Shown here: positions 35,301 through 47,353 of the stretch, piece after piece
How the letters are laid out: each line of letters opens with the position of its first letter
Position numbering within the stretch: the stretch's first letter is position 1
DNA from: Panaeolus papilionaceus
Lineage: Eukaryota > Basidiomycota > Agaricomycetes > Agaricales
Reading direction: 5' to 3'
Length of the DNA stretch: 64,000 nucleotides
Assembly (NCBI GenBank): GCA_015501605.1
Contig: JADNRZ010000009.1
Location: 1,116,001-1,180,000, forward strand
Made by a program: the position numbers and the translations under genes
The notes under the pieces: generated by a model
What the model was told of the DNA's origin: nothing
Database searches by the model: none
The model's input: the letters and a program-made list of their open reading frames with translations, nothing else

Positions 35301-37528
35301 ACATGAAATCGATGATTTCCCCTGGCGGCTGTTGTGTCGCTGTATGAATGTCATCATGTTCGTCATCAGAGTCTGTCGTCTGGTCATCTTCATATCCATC
35401 ACCTTCAACCCCCGTCATGACATTCACGATGTGAGCAGAGGCGTCTGTTGAAAAGTTGGACAGTTCGAATTCTTCTTCGTCCTCAATTTCAGAATGTTCT
35501 GAAATTCTGCTCATTTCTGGAACGGTGATATGAAGGCTGTGAGTTATCCGTGAGGTCGAGTTGGGTTCAAAATCTTCATTGGCCGCAGATTCGTCCCGAA
35601 GACTTTCAATGTCGCCGAAGGGGTCATCGCTAACCTCCCCAGATTGACTGGTGCGTTCGGGATCTGAACTCCGCCGCCCAGTCCTAACCCACTTCATCAA
35701 CTCTTTGTCATAAACCATGTCGCCAAAGCGATCTGGAAGAGGGGGGATATCGCTCGGTGCGATAGTTCGTATATGAGCCGGGCCAGCGTGCTTGGTAAAG
35801 GAGGGCGCACTGCCAGCAGTGACAGTTGTGCCAGAAGCGGTACTCGATGAGACGAATCGATTCAAGTCTTCATTATTAGTTAAACGGATAGACGGATAGG
35901 ACGGAGGAGCTAGTGTTGAACGAGGTGGAGCAGGTCCAAGTTGCCCGGGATCCGCAGACGGAATAGTGTTATTAGACGGAACTAGTGTAACGTTGACAAT
36001 TGGCGCCTGATCCTTGATTGAGATGCGCGATAAATTGGAGACCAAGTCACCTTCCTCTGATAGTTTCTTGTGTGGTTTACGTGGGCTAGGGCGGTGGGAG
36101 GAAGTCGATTTTTGGGAAGAGGTCCTACGGTGACCGGTGTTTGAGTGTCGACTAGTATCTTTGGCTTCAGCACCTAGCTTGACACTTCCTGTAAATGAGT
36201 GCGTCAAGGAGTATGTGTTGTCTTCAACATGTGTCGTTGCATGTGACAGTTCGGAGTCGCCGGAGAAGACGCGCTTTGGACGCTTCACATCACTCTTAAT
36301 TTGTTCCATTAGTGCGGCTGCCTTTAGGCGATAAGACGACGACGAGTATGATGTCCCCGTTGATTTCGCGCCATTGCTCAGAGATGTGTTGGAAGTGCTT
36401 GGTTCTGGGACTGACAATAACGACGGACGTTGGATGGATTCTATCAAAATGAACGTTGACGATTAGTACAGGAAGACAGGTTCAAAAAGCAATTGCTTAC
36501 CAGAAAGTGAGCTCTTGGTGCGTTTGAATGATTCCATTCGTGATCGAATATTGGCTTCACCCGGCGTAGAGGGAGATGGAGAGTCGTTTTGGGTGCTAGC
36601 CACCGTGGAGATGGTGGAAAAATCTCGAGCTTGCTTGATTTGCTGCATCAAGGAGCGCGACTCTCCGACATAATCTTGACCATACAGTTTCGGACGTGCA
36701 ATCGTAACTTGGAGTCCTTCATCTTGCCCGTTGAAATCGCTTGTGGGACTTAGTTTGATCCGCTTCGCACTGCGCATGTGGGAGACGTTATTGGTTGAAC
36801 CAGTGGCTTCAGTTACGCGGGAGAGTCCATTACTGAAACTGGTTGGAGTGCCAGCAGCTGTGCCAGTCCCTGATGGTGTGTTGATTGCAATAGAGTCCAC
36901 AAGCGCCGATAGATGTTCGCGTGTATAAGTATCGTACTGGAATTGGAAGAGTCGAAGTCGGGAATCGGATGGGGGAGGATTTCTTGTGGGTACTGGTGGA
37001 GGATTAGGGGTGCTTTGCGCCTGAGGAAAAGGACTGAGGTTGAGCCCAGATAACCGGCCAGTTGGTTCTCTTGGAACAGAAAAAGTAAATTGGCATGCAA
37101 GGCTAGCTTTGCGACCATGGAAGGAATTCATGTTTGGCATATCTGTTTCTACAATTTCATCAGACATTTCCTCAGCCTGTTGAGGCGACCTAGGGGTGTA
37201 CGACCGAGATAGTGGTGTATTTTCGACCTCATTGGAGATAGGATTAGGTTGGGATTGCGGGGAGGGTGGAGATGGTGGGTCAAACATCCTCTCGAGTGGT
37301 AATGGCGTAAAGATGTCCTTGACTTTCTTGTTTCGTCCAGGTGTTTTGGGGACAAATGGTGTGTGTTCTACATCCTCTCGTACAAGAAATGTGCCTACTT
37401 GTCCTGTGCAAGTTGACGCAGGCGTAACATCAGGTTCAAAGTCGGTATTAGTCTGGATATGAGTGCTGAGTGGTGCGGTGAATGAAATTGATCGAGTGCC
37501 ATAGGACATGTTGTTATCATCATCTCCC

Positions 37529-37561
<33 letters not shown>

Positions 37562-37635
37562 AGCTCAGAATCTGGCCATTCATCTTGAAGTTCATCTGTT
37601 TGCCATGCTGGCTTACTTGATTCTGGATTGGACAT
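32364..37635 (-). CDS. cdc11: Cdc11/Nud1-like septation-initiation scaffold with leucine-rich repeats
   Basis: Twelve exons: 36501-37635, 34998-36440, 34859-34939, 34439-34790, 34267-34338, 34099-34181, 33872-34019, 33698-33789, 33369-33585, 33261-33310, 32817-33096, 32364-32673. They sum to 4263 nt, 1420 residues, with all phases consistent. The first thousand residues are disordered and rich in Ser, Pro and acid, with a Glu run near residue 28 and segments such as YDKELMKWVRTGRRSSDPE. The C-terminal 400 are LRRs, with repeat cores like LENLDISHNEVDSL, LRELKADGNKITSLDGL and LRVLNLNYNFLEDV, closed by YRGLIMNRCPGMVLLDGV. In fission and budding yeast, Cdc11/Nud1 anchors septation or mitotic-exit kinases at the spindle pole body. 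The repeats are split over many small exons. Confidence 0.87.
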
Positions 37636-40475
37636 TGTCCACCAACAGCAACGTTGTCAAGAGAGCGAGAGTGTGGGTGTTCTAACTGCCGCCATTGTCC
37701 TGCCGCATTCAACAGAGTCGAGTCACGTGGTCGCGCCAGGTGTTTATAAAGTTGATTACCTTTTATGGAAAAACTCGTTTATTGTTCAACCAACCTCTTT
37801 GGACTTGCAACGCTTTTCGTCTTGACTCTATGATGGTTGATGATATTTTGAATTTTATGACGGATACTTGGAAAACAAGAACCTGACTTGGAGCTCTATG
37901 TCCACCACCAGCAACATTGAAAATCTTTACTCTGTGATTCTTACCCGCCAATCACTGATATATGACACGACGTCTGTTAGTCAAGAGATTAACCAGAACC
38001 CGCAATCTCCTACCTGGCTCTTCTAAAACCTCATCAATGAACATAATAATAAACAAGAGCCCCGTTGCAATGGTGTCGGAGACAACAGGGATTGCCCCAC
38101 TGAATCTTAAACCGTATCATTCAAACCGGTTCAGACACTTATCATCCAATTATTCTTTGCTATGTAGGTCCTCTTTCCTTCAAGTCAGGATCATCGTTCA
38201 AACTTTTTCCTATCAGCTGTCCCCAGACCTAAAAATACTGAATGCCCCTGGACTTCTTGTCAATGACAGGCGTTTTTTGGTTACCGTACCCCGCTCAGTT
38301 GTCCGAGAGGGTGAAATAAATCTCCTTCAAGTTGTGGAAGATCTGGTTAGATGATTTGTATATCTTGCTTTTCTCAACGTTTCCCAGCTTTTCCCCCTTT
38401 TAATTCACAATCTGCTAAAAATACTCTATCTTTCATCAAACTCAGTCACAATGTGATTTCACATTCATCTCGCTCCGAGCTCCAGTCCTCACCTTGCCCT
38501 CCATAGCGATACGTTGTCTTGTGTGCTCACACGCCTGTGCACTTGTACCGTTCGTTCCTCCGTCTCTTCGCCCCCTTGTCCCGCTTTTGAGCAACTCGAG
38601 CACGAGGATTACAAACATACTTGCACTTGGCACTCCCTTTCATCAATCGAACTCGCAGTTAGTGCGATTGCTTTCCTTGCTTATTTTTATACAATCCCGG
38701 TTTACAGAAACTGAATACATATACAAATTTCCTTTAACCACGATCGGTCAAGAACACCATCAACGAGTTTCACGTCCAACCGTCGAACGACGTGTACGAC
38801 ACCCCAGCATAATCGATCGAGGACTGGATTCCTGGTCAGGTCCTGCTCACTTCGTAGGCAGCATTGACGTTCCCGACTAGACCATAATCTCCGAGATTGA
38901 TGCTAGCAGGAGGATAACTCATGCGTTTCATCAATGATAAACATCCCGGAATTCCGAAGGCCCAATTCCCATCGTATGAACTTCACAGTGAAGAGGACCG
39001 GGTGCTCAACTCTCTCTGGCCACCACCGCTTGGCCGCGTATTTTTATCACATTCGGTTCACCCTCCGCACTCGAATAAATCTGAACTTTGGGGGTGCAAC
39101 GAACCATCCTGACTCATTGCAGTAGCATTCAACCAGAGTCAACGAGTCGGTTCCGGCTTTATCCCAGCGCGCGCCGCCAATTCCAAATATCCCAAGGTCC
39201 TATAATTATATTCCCCCCACTCACGGTAGGTGGTTTGAATGGCCCTTATTTGCCTTGCATCTCTGCATCATGATGAGGTTCCGAACAGCTAGCAATCTTT
39301 TGATGGTTGGTGATCGCACAGCCCTACTTCTTCCCTTTTGCCAATAAAAACCGCACGATTCGAATTGAATCGCATGCTATCAGCGGTGTTATCCTAGTCC
39401 CAAGCGTCCGGAAGAGGTTAGATTAAAGCACCTGGCGCTGGAGCAGCGCCTGTTTTAGGTACCAAGACCACAACGTTGATCACGTATGATGCTTACACCA
39501 TGATTAGCTCCCTCACAACTGTGATAACATGACCGCGGTTATAATCTTATCCCCCCGTCGACCAACAAACAAACTTTCTCGACAGCAGTCAAATTGCGAA
39601 GATAATGTTTGAGAAAGACGTGTAGATGATGCTTGTTGCGAAGACACTCGTCTGTCTATTCTCTGGCACGAAGTTAGGTCCTGATGGGGCCATCCATAGT
39701 CACGGTTTGCATCTGGACCTGCGCTCCCAGATGTCGGTAACTTGAAGTTAGCAAAGTTCTCAGAGGTTAGCATCTGACAATGACGTTGATCCGTCGCGCG
39801 CAATATAGAGGAAGACAAAATATCTCCATTGGAGTTTAAAAGGCGTTTGAAATTCGCTTGTCGAGGACACAGGGGCACCATTATTTGAATTTTCTCATAA
39901 TTGAATGATCGACAGTTGTGTAACCGGACTAAAAATAGACTCGCAGCAACTTGTTGCGCTCGCTCATAAAGATCGTTGGACCGCCGAGTCAATCATTCCA
40001 GTGCTGCTGATTATAGTGAATCATTAATGAGAGTAGCGCTTATATATACTACGTTACTTGACATTGAGCGCTTTCATCTTAAAGAAGGCGCCATGAAGGT
40101 TTCAAGTCATACAAAGTGTCCACGACGTCAATTTTTAGCGGTGGCGTGAACAACCGTCGGCTTCTTAATCCCAAGGACAATGAACAAAAAATTCCTATTC
40201 CAGGTGACATCTAAATGCTAGCTGATTCTAAATGGTATGGAACGGATGCACCGATGCTATCTATGGTTACAAAATGGGAGGACTGAGTTGGTGATATAAT
40301 GCTGTCTAAAAATGCGAATTTTTTTAATTGTAAAGTAGTGGTGGATGAGGGTGGTAGCCATTAGATGAAGGGGTATGATACAGTCTTGGGTATTAGATGA
40401 TCCTAAAATATGGCAATCTATGAAGAGAGGTGGGAGGTATGGCAGATAGCTCAGCGGGCGCAGCAGGCGTCGAGT
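37636..40475. other. Intergenic region with no confident gene (about 2.8 kb)
   Basis: It holds the promoter of the LRR scaffold gene at its left end. Two stretches are weakly coding-like. A 42-codon frame starts at 37898 on the plus strand (MSTTSNIENLYSVILTR). A 159-codon frame lies at 39513-39992 on the minus strand, with a TATATATA-like sequence just upstream near 40041. Neither has recognisable motifs or consistent introns, so I do not call them genes. Confidence 0.4.
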
Positions 40476-41255
40476 CTATCTTGGGTGATTTCCCATACGC
40501 CTGAAGAGATGTTGCCTGAACTCAAATGCACTTGGGTCTGCCTGAGAATAGGCGACTTCTTCTTCGTAAGAGTCCCGTTTCCCGGGAAGAATCCAAGGAG
40601 AGGATGAAAAGGATGATCTGCGGGGCCTGGGAAGTAAAGGTTTGGCAGATTTGGGAAGAGGATCGGGAGTAGGTGGTTTATATTCGTACAGAGGGTTGAA
40701 TCCAATGATTTTTGTGGTTGATGAAGACTTTGTGATAGTACCGCAGCTATCGGAATAACGCCCAAAGAACTTATTTTGGTGTTGAGAGGATGTGGCATCG
40801 CTTCGTGACCGAGGACAAGTGTCAAATTCCACGGAGGCAGAGGAAATGTCGGAGAGTCTACGCTGCGTCGGCTTTGCTCGTTTAGAGTCGGATGGTGAAG
40901 TCGGGGAAGCGGGTTTGGGGATCATGAAGGGCACGGAGTAAAGGAAGAGGTCGTGATCGTCCTGTTTACGAGTTCTGGACTCTGGAATGGGATAAAGGGC
41001 CGAGATTGCAGAGAATCTGGGAGAGATGGGAGACATGTCAAAAATAAGCTCTGGTGACATGGGGCGGTCGAGCGGAGATAATAAAGAAGAGGGTAACTGG
41101 GTGGCACTGAGAGGTATTTTTATGGGTGTAGAAGGTTGATATCGTCTGTGGGACCTGCCCTCTCTAATGTTACCAGAAACATCTGAGGATAAGTATGCCT
41201 GAAACAAACAAGAAGTTAAGTTTCGACTTATAAAAAGAGATGACAGACGTACCAT
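40476..41255 (-). CDS. Uncharacterised Ser/Pro-rich protein, 5' end uncertain
   Basis: The open frame runs from 41198 to a stop at 40476-40478 and encodes a basic, Ser/Pro-rich protein (SHRRYQPSTPIKIPLSAT, MSPELIFDMSPISPRFSA, LLPRPRRSSFSSSP) ending FRQHLFRRMGNHPR. I do not recognise a family. An ATG at 41255 abuts a GTACGT donor; the 54-nt intron 41199-41252 is stop-free and in frame, so the protein starts either MVRLSS (unspliced) or MAYLSS (spliced). A third option is that 41268-41363 is a coding exon (with RPLSFNRPIIIF) joined by a GTACAC donor to the same CAG acceptor, which would put the true start further upstream. The repeated SP, TP and RR motifs suggest a phosphorylated regulator, but this is only inference. 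Confidence 0.55.
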   Translation of the reverse strand: MVRLSSLFISRNLTSCLFQAYLSSDVSGNIREGRSHRRYQPSTPIKIPLSATQLPSSLLSPLDRPMSPELIFDMSPISPRFSAISALYPIPESRTRKQDDHDLFLYSVPFMIPKPASPTSPSDSKRAKPTQRRLSDISSASVEFDTCPRSRSDATSSQHQNKFFGRYSDSCGTITKSSSTTKIIGFNPLYEYKPPTPDPLPKSAKPLLPRPRRSSFSSSPWILPGKRDSYEEEVAYSQADPSAFEFRQHLFRRMGNHPR

Positions 41256-41363
41256 CTAAGAGTGTACAAAGATGATAATTGGTCTGTTGAATGACAGAGG
41301 TCGACGATGAACTGATTGTGGTAAAATTGGAGGCGTTGACTGTTGAATGAATGGATCAGTGCC

Positions 41364-42166
41364 CTATTAAAGGATAACGCCATTTACGATGCTGTGTTAC
41401 CTATCTGTGAGCTGAGAATAACGGCTGGCTTGACCACTTCTAAATTATGAATAGGAGAGCAGTCCTGTGATATTTTGTTGTTCAAAAGGAGGATTATGCA
41501 GGTATGGGAAATGGAGCAGTTGATGTATAGATGTGGTGAAACAGAGGAGAGAGAAAAAAAAGATTCGTAGACTCAGGACGAGGTTGACATGAGTGAAATA
41601 AAATTCTAAGGATGCCTCGTTGTTTGATCCAATCCCTTAAATCATATATGGGTACCTACAAATGGAGTTAAATTAGATACAGCATCACGTGTTCAATTTA
41701 TATTTCCTTTGTTCTTTGCTCATTTTCTCTCTTGTTCTCCACAATACCCATTAATCATTGTCTTCAACAATACATGAATCATCACTAGTCTGAAACCATA
41801 AAAAAAACATACACGACACACACACACTCTCTCCCGAATAGTTGCTTGGAAATTTCAAAAAAAACACCCTCATTGAGAGCTCTACCGCATCTTGATATAG
41901 TAGATGGCCAATTTTCGGACCGATTTACGATGGGAAGTCTGACGCTCATCAAGTATCAGAGGGCGCTACCTGACAAGTTGAGAGGTATAATAAGTTCTAG
42001 CCTTTGTAGTTTGTCGCTCCAGACCCACTATAATTGATTATGACTAAAAATGGACACCAGAGCTGATCATCCTCTTTCTGGAGTCATATGACGTCACCAT
42101 CCAAATGACGATGGCTTTGGGTTAAGAACCAATCCATTTCATCCTCTCTTCTCAATTACAACCACC
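41364..42166. other. Divergent intergenic region upstream of the Vip1-like gene
   Basis: It lies between the minus-strand Ser/Pro-rich gene and the plus-strand Vip1-like gene. A short (CA)n tract sits near 41815-41830. Coding-like minus-strand sequence may continue to about 41480 as further 5' exons of the left gene. No independent gene is supported. Confidence 0.4.
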
Positions 42167-43300
42167 ATGTCTCCCTATAACGTCGATGTAAGTCTGCACC
42201 AGTCGCACAGTCTGAGACCAAATCTTCAACTGACCATGAATGACTGCAGGTTTCTGGAATCGCTCCTTCTACAACCAAACAGAAGTTGAATGATTTCTTC
42301 ACGTAAGCATCCTTTCAAGATAGTCTGTTGCTTCTCCGTTGCTTATCCCAATAATTCTTAGCTTCTGTGGAAAGTGTGTAAATCATTTTACCAACCGCGA
42401 CTTTCAAGCTTACTTTTTATAGGATCTCATCGATCGACTACGATGAAAAGAATCACAAAGCTACCATCGCCTTCGATAAACCCAATGCTGCAAAGACTGC
42501 ATTGATGGTACGAAAGTCTTCTAGTTTCAACGCTGACCTTGAGCTAATGCAGATTGATGTTGCAGCTGAATGGTGGAGCTCTTGACGGTGCAACACTCGC
42601 AGTCACTTCTGATGTCGTTCATCAGGACGACCACGCCACAAGTGATTCACCGCACATCGAACAGTCCGATAAACCTCGCTCTGGCAGTAAGTCATTCTCT
42701 ATATATGTGCGTATAAACTGCACTAATAACTATGTGCCAGTTGCTGCAGAGTACCTTGCTAAAGGTTATGTCCTTTCTGATCACATCCTCGAGAAAGCAA
42801 TCGATATGGACAGTGAGTTAGAGCCCCATCAGATCGTCGGCCATTCACCAAACTCACATATACTATCATCAGAGAAGCAAGGGATCTCTCAGCGATTCTT
42901 GAATTACATCAATGCCCTTGACAAGACGATCGGAGACAAGACCCTCGGTCCAGAGCAAACCTTTTCTGCTAAGCTTCAGTCCACAGTCGGTGATGCTACC
43001 CAGCGTGCTCGTGCAATCGATGAGCAGAAGGGTATCACTAAGCTTGCCAGCGATGTAAGTTGTCTATTTCTAGTGAGACGATCTCAATCTAACCGACATC
43101 TATCATGATGATAGTACTACTCCAGAGCTTTGGCTTCTCCTTTCGGACAAAAGGTGGCTGCGTTCTACACGGATACCTCCAAACAAATCCAAGATATTCA
43201 TGAGGAGGCACGCCGTATCGCAGATCAAGAGAAGAAGGCGGCCGCTGAGTCGACGACCACTGGTGCCCCTCAACAAACACCTGTTCAGCCAGTCAATTGA
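42167..43300 (+). CDS. VIP1: Vip1-like RRM-domain protein
   Basis: Eight exons: 42167-42187, 42250-42302, 42362-42373, 42423-42507, 42566-42686, 42741-42812, 42873-43054, 43115-43300. They give 243 residues. The N-terminal RRM starts NVDVSGIAPSTTKQKLNDFF, continues FCGKISSIDYDEKNHKATIA with an RNP1-like strand, and ends at ALDGATLAV. The rest is an acidic linker and a helical region (AAEYLAKGYVLSDHILEKAI, YYSRALASPFGQKVAAFYTD) with an Ala/Gln-rich tail, matching the fission-yeast Vip1 family. Its RNA target is unknown. The third exon is only 12 nt and encodes the start of the RNP2-proximal FCGK segment; without it the RRM frame breaks. Confidence 0.9.
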
Positions 43301-43825
43301 GGTTGAAGCCTTTCACCCTCTAGGAACATAATTTTCGGTTTCACTGGAATGTTTTTTTAGTTTAATCTCCTTTACAATATGTTTTGTGTTTGTACGCAGG
43401 TTCATAGCTGCAAATGTAATCTTTGATATCGCGGTTCTCATTCAGGAAACGTGCTTGCCTTTTCAAGGCTTCAAACGACCCTGACGTCTGACGTCTTTCC
43501 GAAATTCCATAGAAGATGAACAGTGGCAATATCAGAAGTTGAAGGTAGTATACAGGTGCGAACCGATTGGACTATGGACAACGCTTTGCTTGCCCTTTGA
43601 ATTTCAAACTGGATTCAGTTCTCTCTCTCGTTTCTCTCATCGGCCGTAGGTGTACCCTCATGCATCGGCCGAAGGGGGCAACAGTATCAGAGAAAAGTTG
43701 TTCCCATTGTGCAACTGCAGGCAAGTCTCAGTTATACAAACTAGTCTGAGTAGTCGGCCGAGCGGCACTTCGTGAAATCGTATATATAGGCTAAAAAGCA
43801 ACGATGGAACATAGACTCATTCACT
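43301..43825. other. Intergenic region between Vip1-like and methyltransferase genes
   Basis: About 525 bases with no supported gene. A TATATATA-like sequence lies near 43782, about 45 bases before the methyltransferase start, and could be its TATA element. Confidence 0.45.
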
Positions 43826-44890
43826 ATGTCTGCACCAGAAGCCCAAGACCTCCCCGATGCATCAGGATGGTCTGCTACTGGATACAATAACACCGCTTCC
43901 TTCGTGTATTCCGCCCAATTTACAGCCCCAGTATTAAATTTGCTTACCGCCAAACCGGGGGAACGCATTCTAGATCTCGGATGTGGGAGTGGTGAATTAA
44001 CACTGCAGTTACAAGATATTGTCGGTAAGAAAGAAGGTGGTTTGATTGTTGGAGCCGACCTAAGCGAGAGCATGGTCAGTTAACCCGCTTATATCACTTT
44101 ATTGCTCTTCTTGTTGGTTAATATTCGGTTCTCTTATTTTCGTAGATCGAAAAAGCGAGATCAAATGGGGTACATCATGCCTACGTTGCAGATGCACAAG
44201 CTCTAGATTTGTTGTTCAACAAGCACGAGGTGATGGAGGGATCCTTCGATGCGGTGTTCAGCAACGCGACGCTACATTGGTGCAAGAAAAATCCGGAGGG
44301 TGTTATATCGGGCGTTCGAAAGTTGCTGAAAAGCGGGGGTAGATTTGTGGCCGAGATGGGCGGCTTCATGAATTGTATAGGTACGTCACTTGTTACGAGC
44401 TGCATTTTCTGCAGTAAAGCCTAAAACGCGCCACTTTTGTCCTCCGTCGTAGGGATACGATCAGCGTTGCATGATGTGATAAAATCCAAGGGATATGATC
44501 CAGTTCCAATCGATCCATGGTACTTCCCATCAGTCGATGATTACTCAAAGGTGAGCCCACACTGTCGTGATATAAAGATATTTAAGCTCGTGTCGTGATC
44601 ATTCGGACTGACAGAATCAAATTTCAAACTAGCTTCTCGTGGAGGGGGGTTTCGAAGTCAAGCACATCGAGATAACGCCCAGGATCACACCGTTGACGAC
44701 GGATGTGTACGACTGGTTGAACCTCTTTGTGCGCAACTCGTTTTTGCGACAATTCAGCGATGAAGAGGCAAGCGAGATAATGAAAGTAGTTCAAGAACAG
44801 TGCAGGATTGACTGCCAGGACGCGAGCGGGAAATGGCAGATGATGTACGTCCGCTTGAGGTTTTCTGCCACCCCCATCTCCTGCGGGTAA
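43826..44890 (+). CDS. Class I SAM-dependent methyltransferase
   Basis: Four exons (43826-44074, 44146-44380, 44453-44550, 44633-44890) give 279 residues. The fold's motif I is clear (RILDLGCGSGELTLQL), followed by the acidic strand-2 end (LIVGADLSESMIEKA), a motif with VADAQALDL, and the strand-4 segment FDAVFSNATLHWCKKNPEGV. GGRFVAEMGGF fits the strand before the substrate region. The C-terminal half (PWYFPSVDDYSKLL, LTTDVYDWLNLFVRNSFL) resembles trans-aconitate methyltransferase-like proteins, so a small-molecule substrate is likely, but I cannot name it. Introns begin GTCAGT, GTACGT and GTGAGC. No cluster partners are adjacent. Confidence 0.88.
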
Positions 44891-45435
44891 TGATGGGGAC
44901 GAGGCTATGTGGCGTAACCTCCATCAATATAAACATCCTATATCATCGCCCAGTTAGCTCAGGACTTTGCATTTAGCAAAACGGTTCGCCCGTTGAATAG
45001 ACGCGGCTGAGCTGGAGACACGGTCATAGCGGATATGCTAAGTATGAGCTTGAATTGTACTCGTTGTACTTTTTTTTGGACACACAAATAGGTTACGTTT
45101 CTGGTCAAGTTTCGGAGCCGTGAGTTTGCGATGAGAAGCCTGTGTATATAAGTATCATCGGCAATGGTAAAGCAATAAAACGAGGGTGTGATGGTGGTCA
45201 AGGTGAGAACTTGCACAAATGCCGATTCAAGGTGCCGCTATAGCCGGATCGTGGCGGGCCGTGAGCCATCATCATAGGGAACCACAGCGCTCAGCTGTGT
45301 GTTGCCATTGGACAAGTTCCACGACATCGCCAAACGCGCTTAAGTTCTCTCGCTTTTTTTCCTACTGTTCAAACGTGGAATGTAGAGTTCTCACCTTTCT
45401 TTAATATCATATATTGCTCCTCTGTGTCGACCTCC
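44891..45435. other. Intergenic region upstream of the transporter gene
   Basis: About 545 bases between two plus-strand genes. No supported gene; it should contain the methyltransferase 3' UTR and the transporter promoter. Confidence 0.4.
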
Positions 45436-47077
45436 ATGTCTGTACGACGCAAAAGTGCCCCAAAGTCCGCAATAACTACCGAGCAGACGCTCAATGGCAC
45501 TGCTTCCGATACGAAGAAGAGCGACAAATCTAATGTGACTGCCAGCAGCTCTGATAAAGGGTTCTCTGTCTCTCAGGTTGCTCCTGCGCTGTTTGATTTT
45601 TATACTGTGAGCTCTGAGTATTGAGGATGAGAGGGCGCGTAGGTGTTGACTATCTACTCCACAGGCTCTCTCATTAGTCCTTGGAGGATGCTGCTCGTTC
45701 GTGTTCAGTCTGTTTCAACTAACGATGCTGTGTTTCTAAGCAAGCTAATTCCAGGAATGTTGTATCCTATGAACAACTTCTGATAATGAACCCCCGCATC
45801 GGTATGTAGGAAAGTCAACGTCATGGTCTGTTCTCCCACTCATCGACCCCTGCAGGTTCAGCACTCACTTTCTCTCAAATGCTATTCATCACCCTCCAAT
45901 CCCTGCCCTCGTTCTTGCAATATGACAAACTCTCACACCTTCCCCGCCTCAAACCCCGACAAGTCCCGCTATCGCAATGGGCCCTCCAAGTTGTGCTGGT
46001 CATCAGCGGGTCATTGCTCAATAATTGGGCTTATGCCTACAACGTACCCCTAACCATCCTGATAGTATTCCGATCTGCAGGTAATGAAATAAAACCACCG
46101 TCTTAGAAAACCTTCAATGCTCATCTGAATCACAGGATTACCCGTTTCTATGCTTTTCGGGCGTCTCTTTTTGAAAAAGAGCTACTCCATCCTCCAAATC
46201 GTAACTATCTTACTCGTAATCCAAATCTTAATGCTTACCATCCCAACTCCACAGTTCTCAGTCTTCATAGTCACCTTTGGCGTGATTCTCGTTACCCTCT
46301 CCCGGACTTCTTCTAGCACAACCAACAGCGACTTCTCAAAGCTAATGTCACCAGAAGACCTCAAACGCTATATTATGGGCATTGGGATGATGGTCATCTC
46401 ATTACTCTGCACCGGCCTGCTTGGTATCCTCCAAGAGCTAACTTACGGCAAATATGGACCATGCTGGAAAGAAGGCGTCTTTTACACTGTAAGTGTTCCA
46501 TGTGCACGGGTGGAGGGGGCGTTCATACCCCAAAGAGCTAAAACGGCTCCATGGCATCCCCAGTTGCTGCACCACTTACTTAGTAGTCAAGTTTGAACGC
46601 CTCAATGGAAGATCCACTGACGAAGACTCTTTGTTTCCTTTCTTTTCTCCTTTTCATATAGCACTTCCTGTCGTTGCCGGTCTTCCTCTTTCTGGGCAGC
46701 GATGTCAAGCAAGGTATATCCAGTTTGGTTCAGCCTGGTTCGACGGCTTCGACGATGCGCTCTTTTGCGATTCTGGGAATCAACTTGCTCACCCAGCTGG
46801 CTTGCGTTTCAGGTGTCAATCGGTTATCCTCGGTAGGCCTACCTACCTATCTATACTTATCCTTCCTCACCATCGACTCATTAATTTGGGGATTTAGCAA
46901 GTATCGTCGGTGTCTACGAATATTGCGTTGACGGTGCGCAAAGCACTCAGTTTATGCTTTAGTGTGTGGTGGTTTGGCAATCCCTGGAACGCACAACTTG
47001 GATCGGGGGCTCTCATGGTATTTGTAGGTAGCCTGCTGTACACTGTAAAACTAGACGGCGTCAACAAGAAGGACTAA
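45436..47077 (+). CDS. YEA4: UAA-family nucleotide-sugar transporter (Yea4/SLC35B-like)
   Basis: Seven exons (45436-45606, 45665-45696, 45755-45801, 45856-46080, 46136-46488, 46662-46832, 46898-47077) give 392 residues. A Ser/Lys-rich cytosolic head of about 50 residues precedes eight to ten membrane segments, for example LSLVLGGCCSNVVSYEQLL, WALQVVLVISGSLLNNWAYA, LQIVTILLVIQILMLTIP and MGIGMMVISLLCTGLLGILQ. Family markers are NNWAYAYNVPLTILIVFRSA, LMSPEDLKRYIMGIGMM and LQELTYGKYGPCWKEGVFY. Near the end FSVWWFGNPWNAQLGSGALM matches the last helices. Yea4-type carriers move UDP-GlcNAc (or UDP-xylose/GlcNAc in animals) from cytosol into ER or Golgi for chitin or glycan synthesis. Substrate assignment is by family only. 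Exon 2 is 32 nt and exon 3 is 47 nt. Confidence 0.9.
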
Positions 47078-47353
47078 ACAATTCTCTACACGAATCGAAC
47101 AATGTCGTTTTTGGAGCATGTGTATTAACAATATATACAACCAGGTACCTAGATGTACTTGGACACTACTTATTGCACAAGAAAAGGGGGGGGTAGAAGG
47201 AAGGTCAGTGTGCCTTAAACATGGATAAGTACACTACTTTGTGTTCATTTAAAGAGAGTGAGAGCGATGTATAAATTATACCGGTGGTACGGTATTAATC
47301 CGAATATCTAATGTATAAATAAAAGGTCCTCCGAAATCGTCATCACAAGTACT

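Noticed and set aside
39513..39992. 159-codon minus-strand frame
   Set aside because: No motif, no conserved pattern and no supporting exons; kept only as a note in the intergenic entry.
40440..40475. Sequence resembling a tRNA A-box (TAGCTCAGCGGGCGCAG)
   Set aside because: No matching B-box or cloverleaf downstream; it lies at the 3' end of a coding frame on the other strand.
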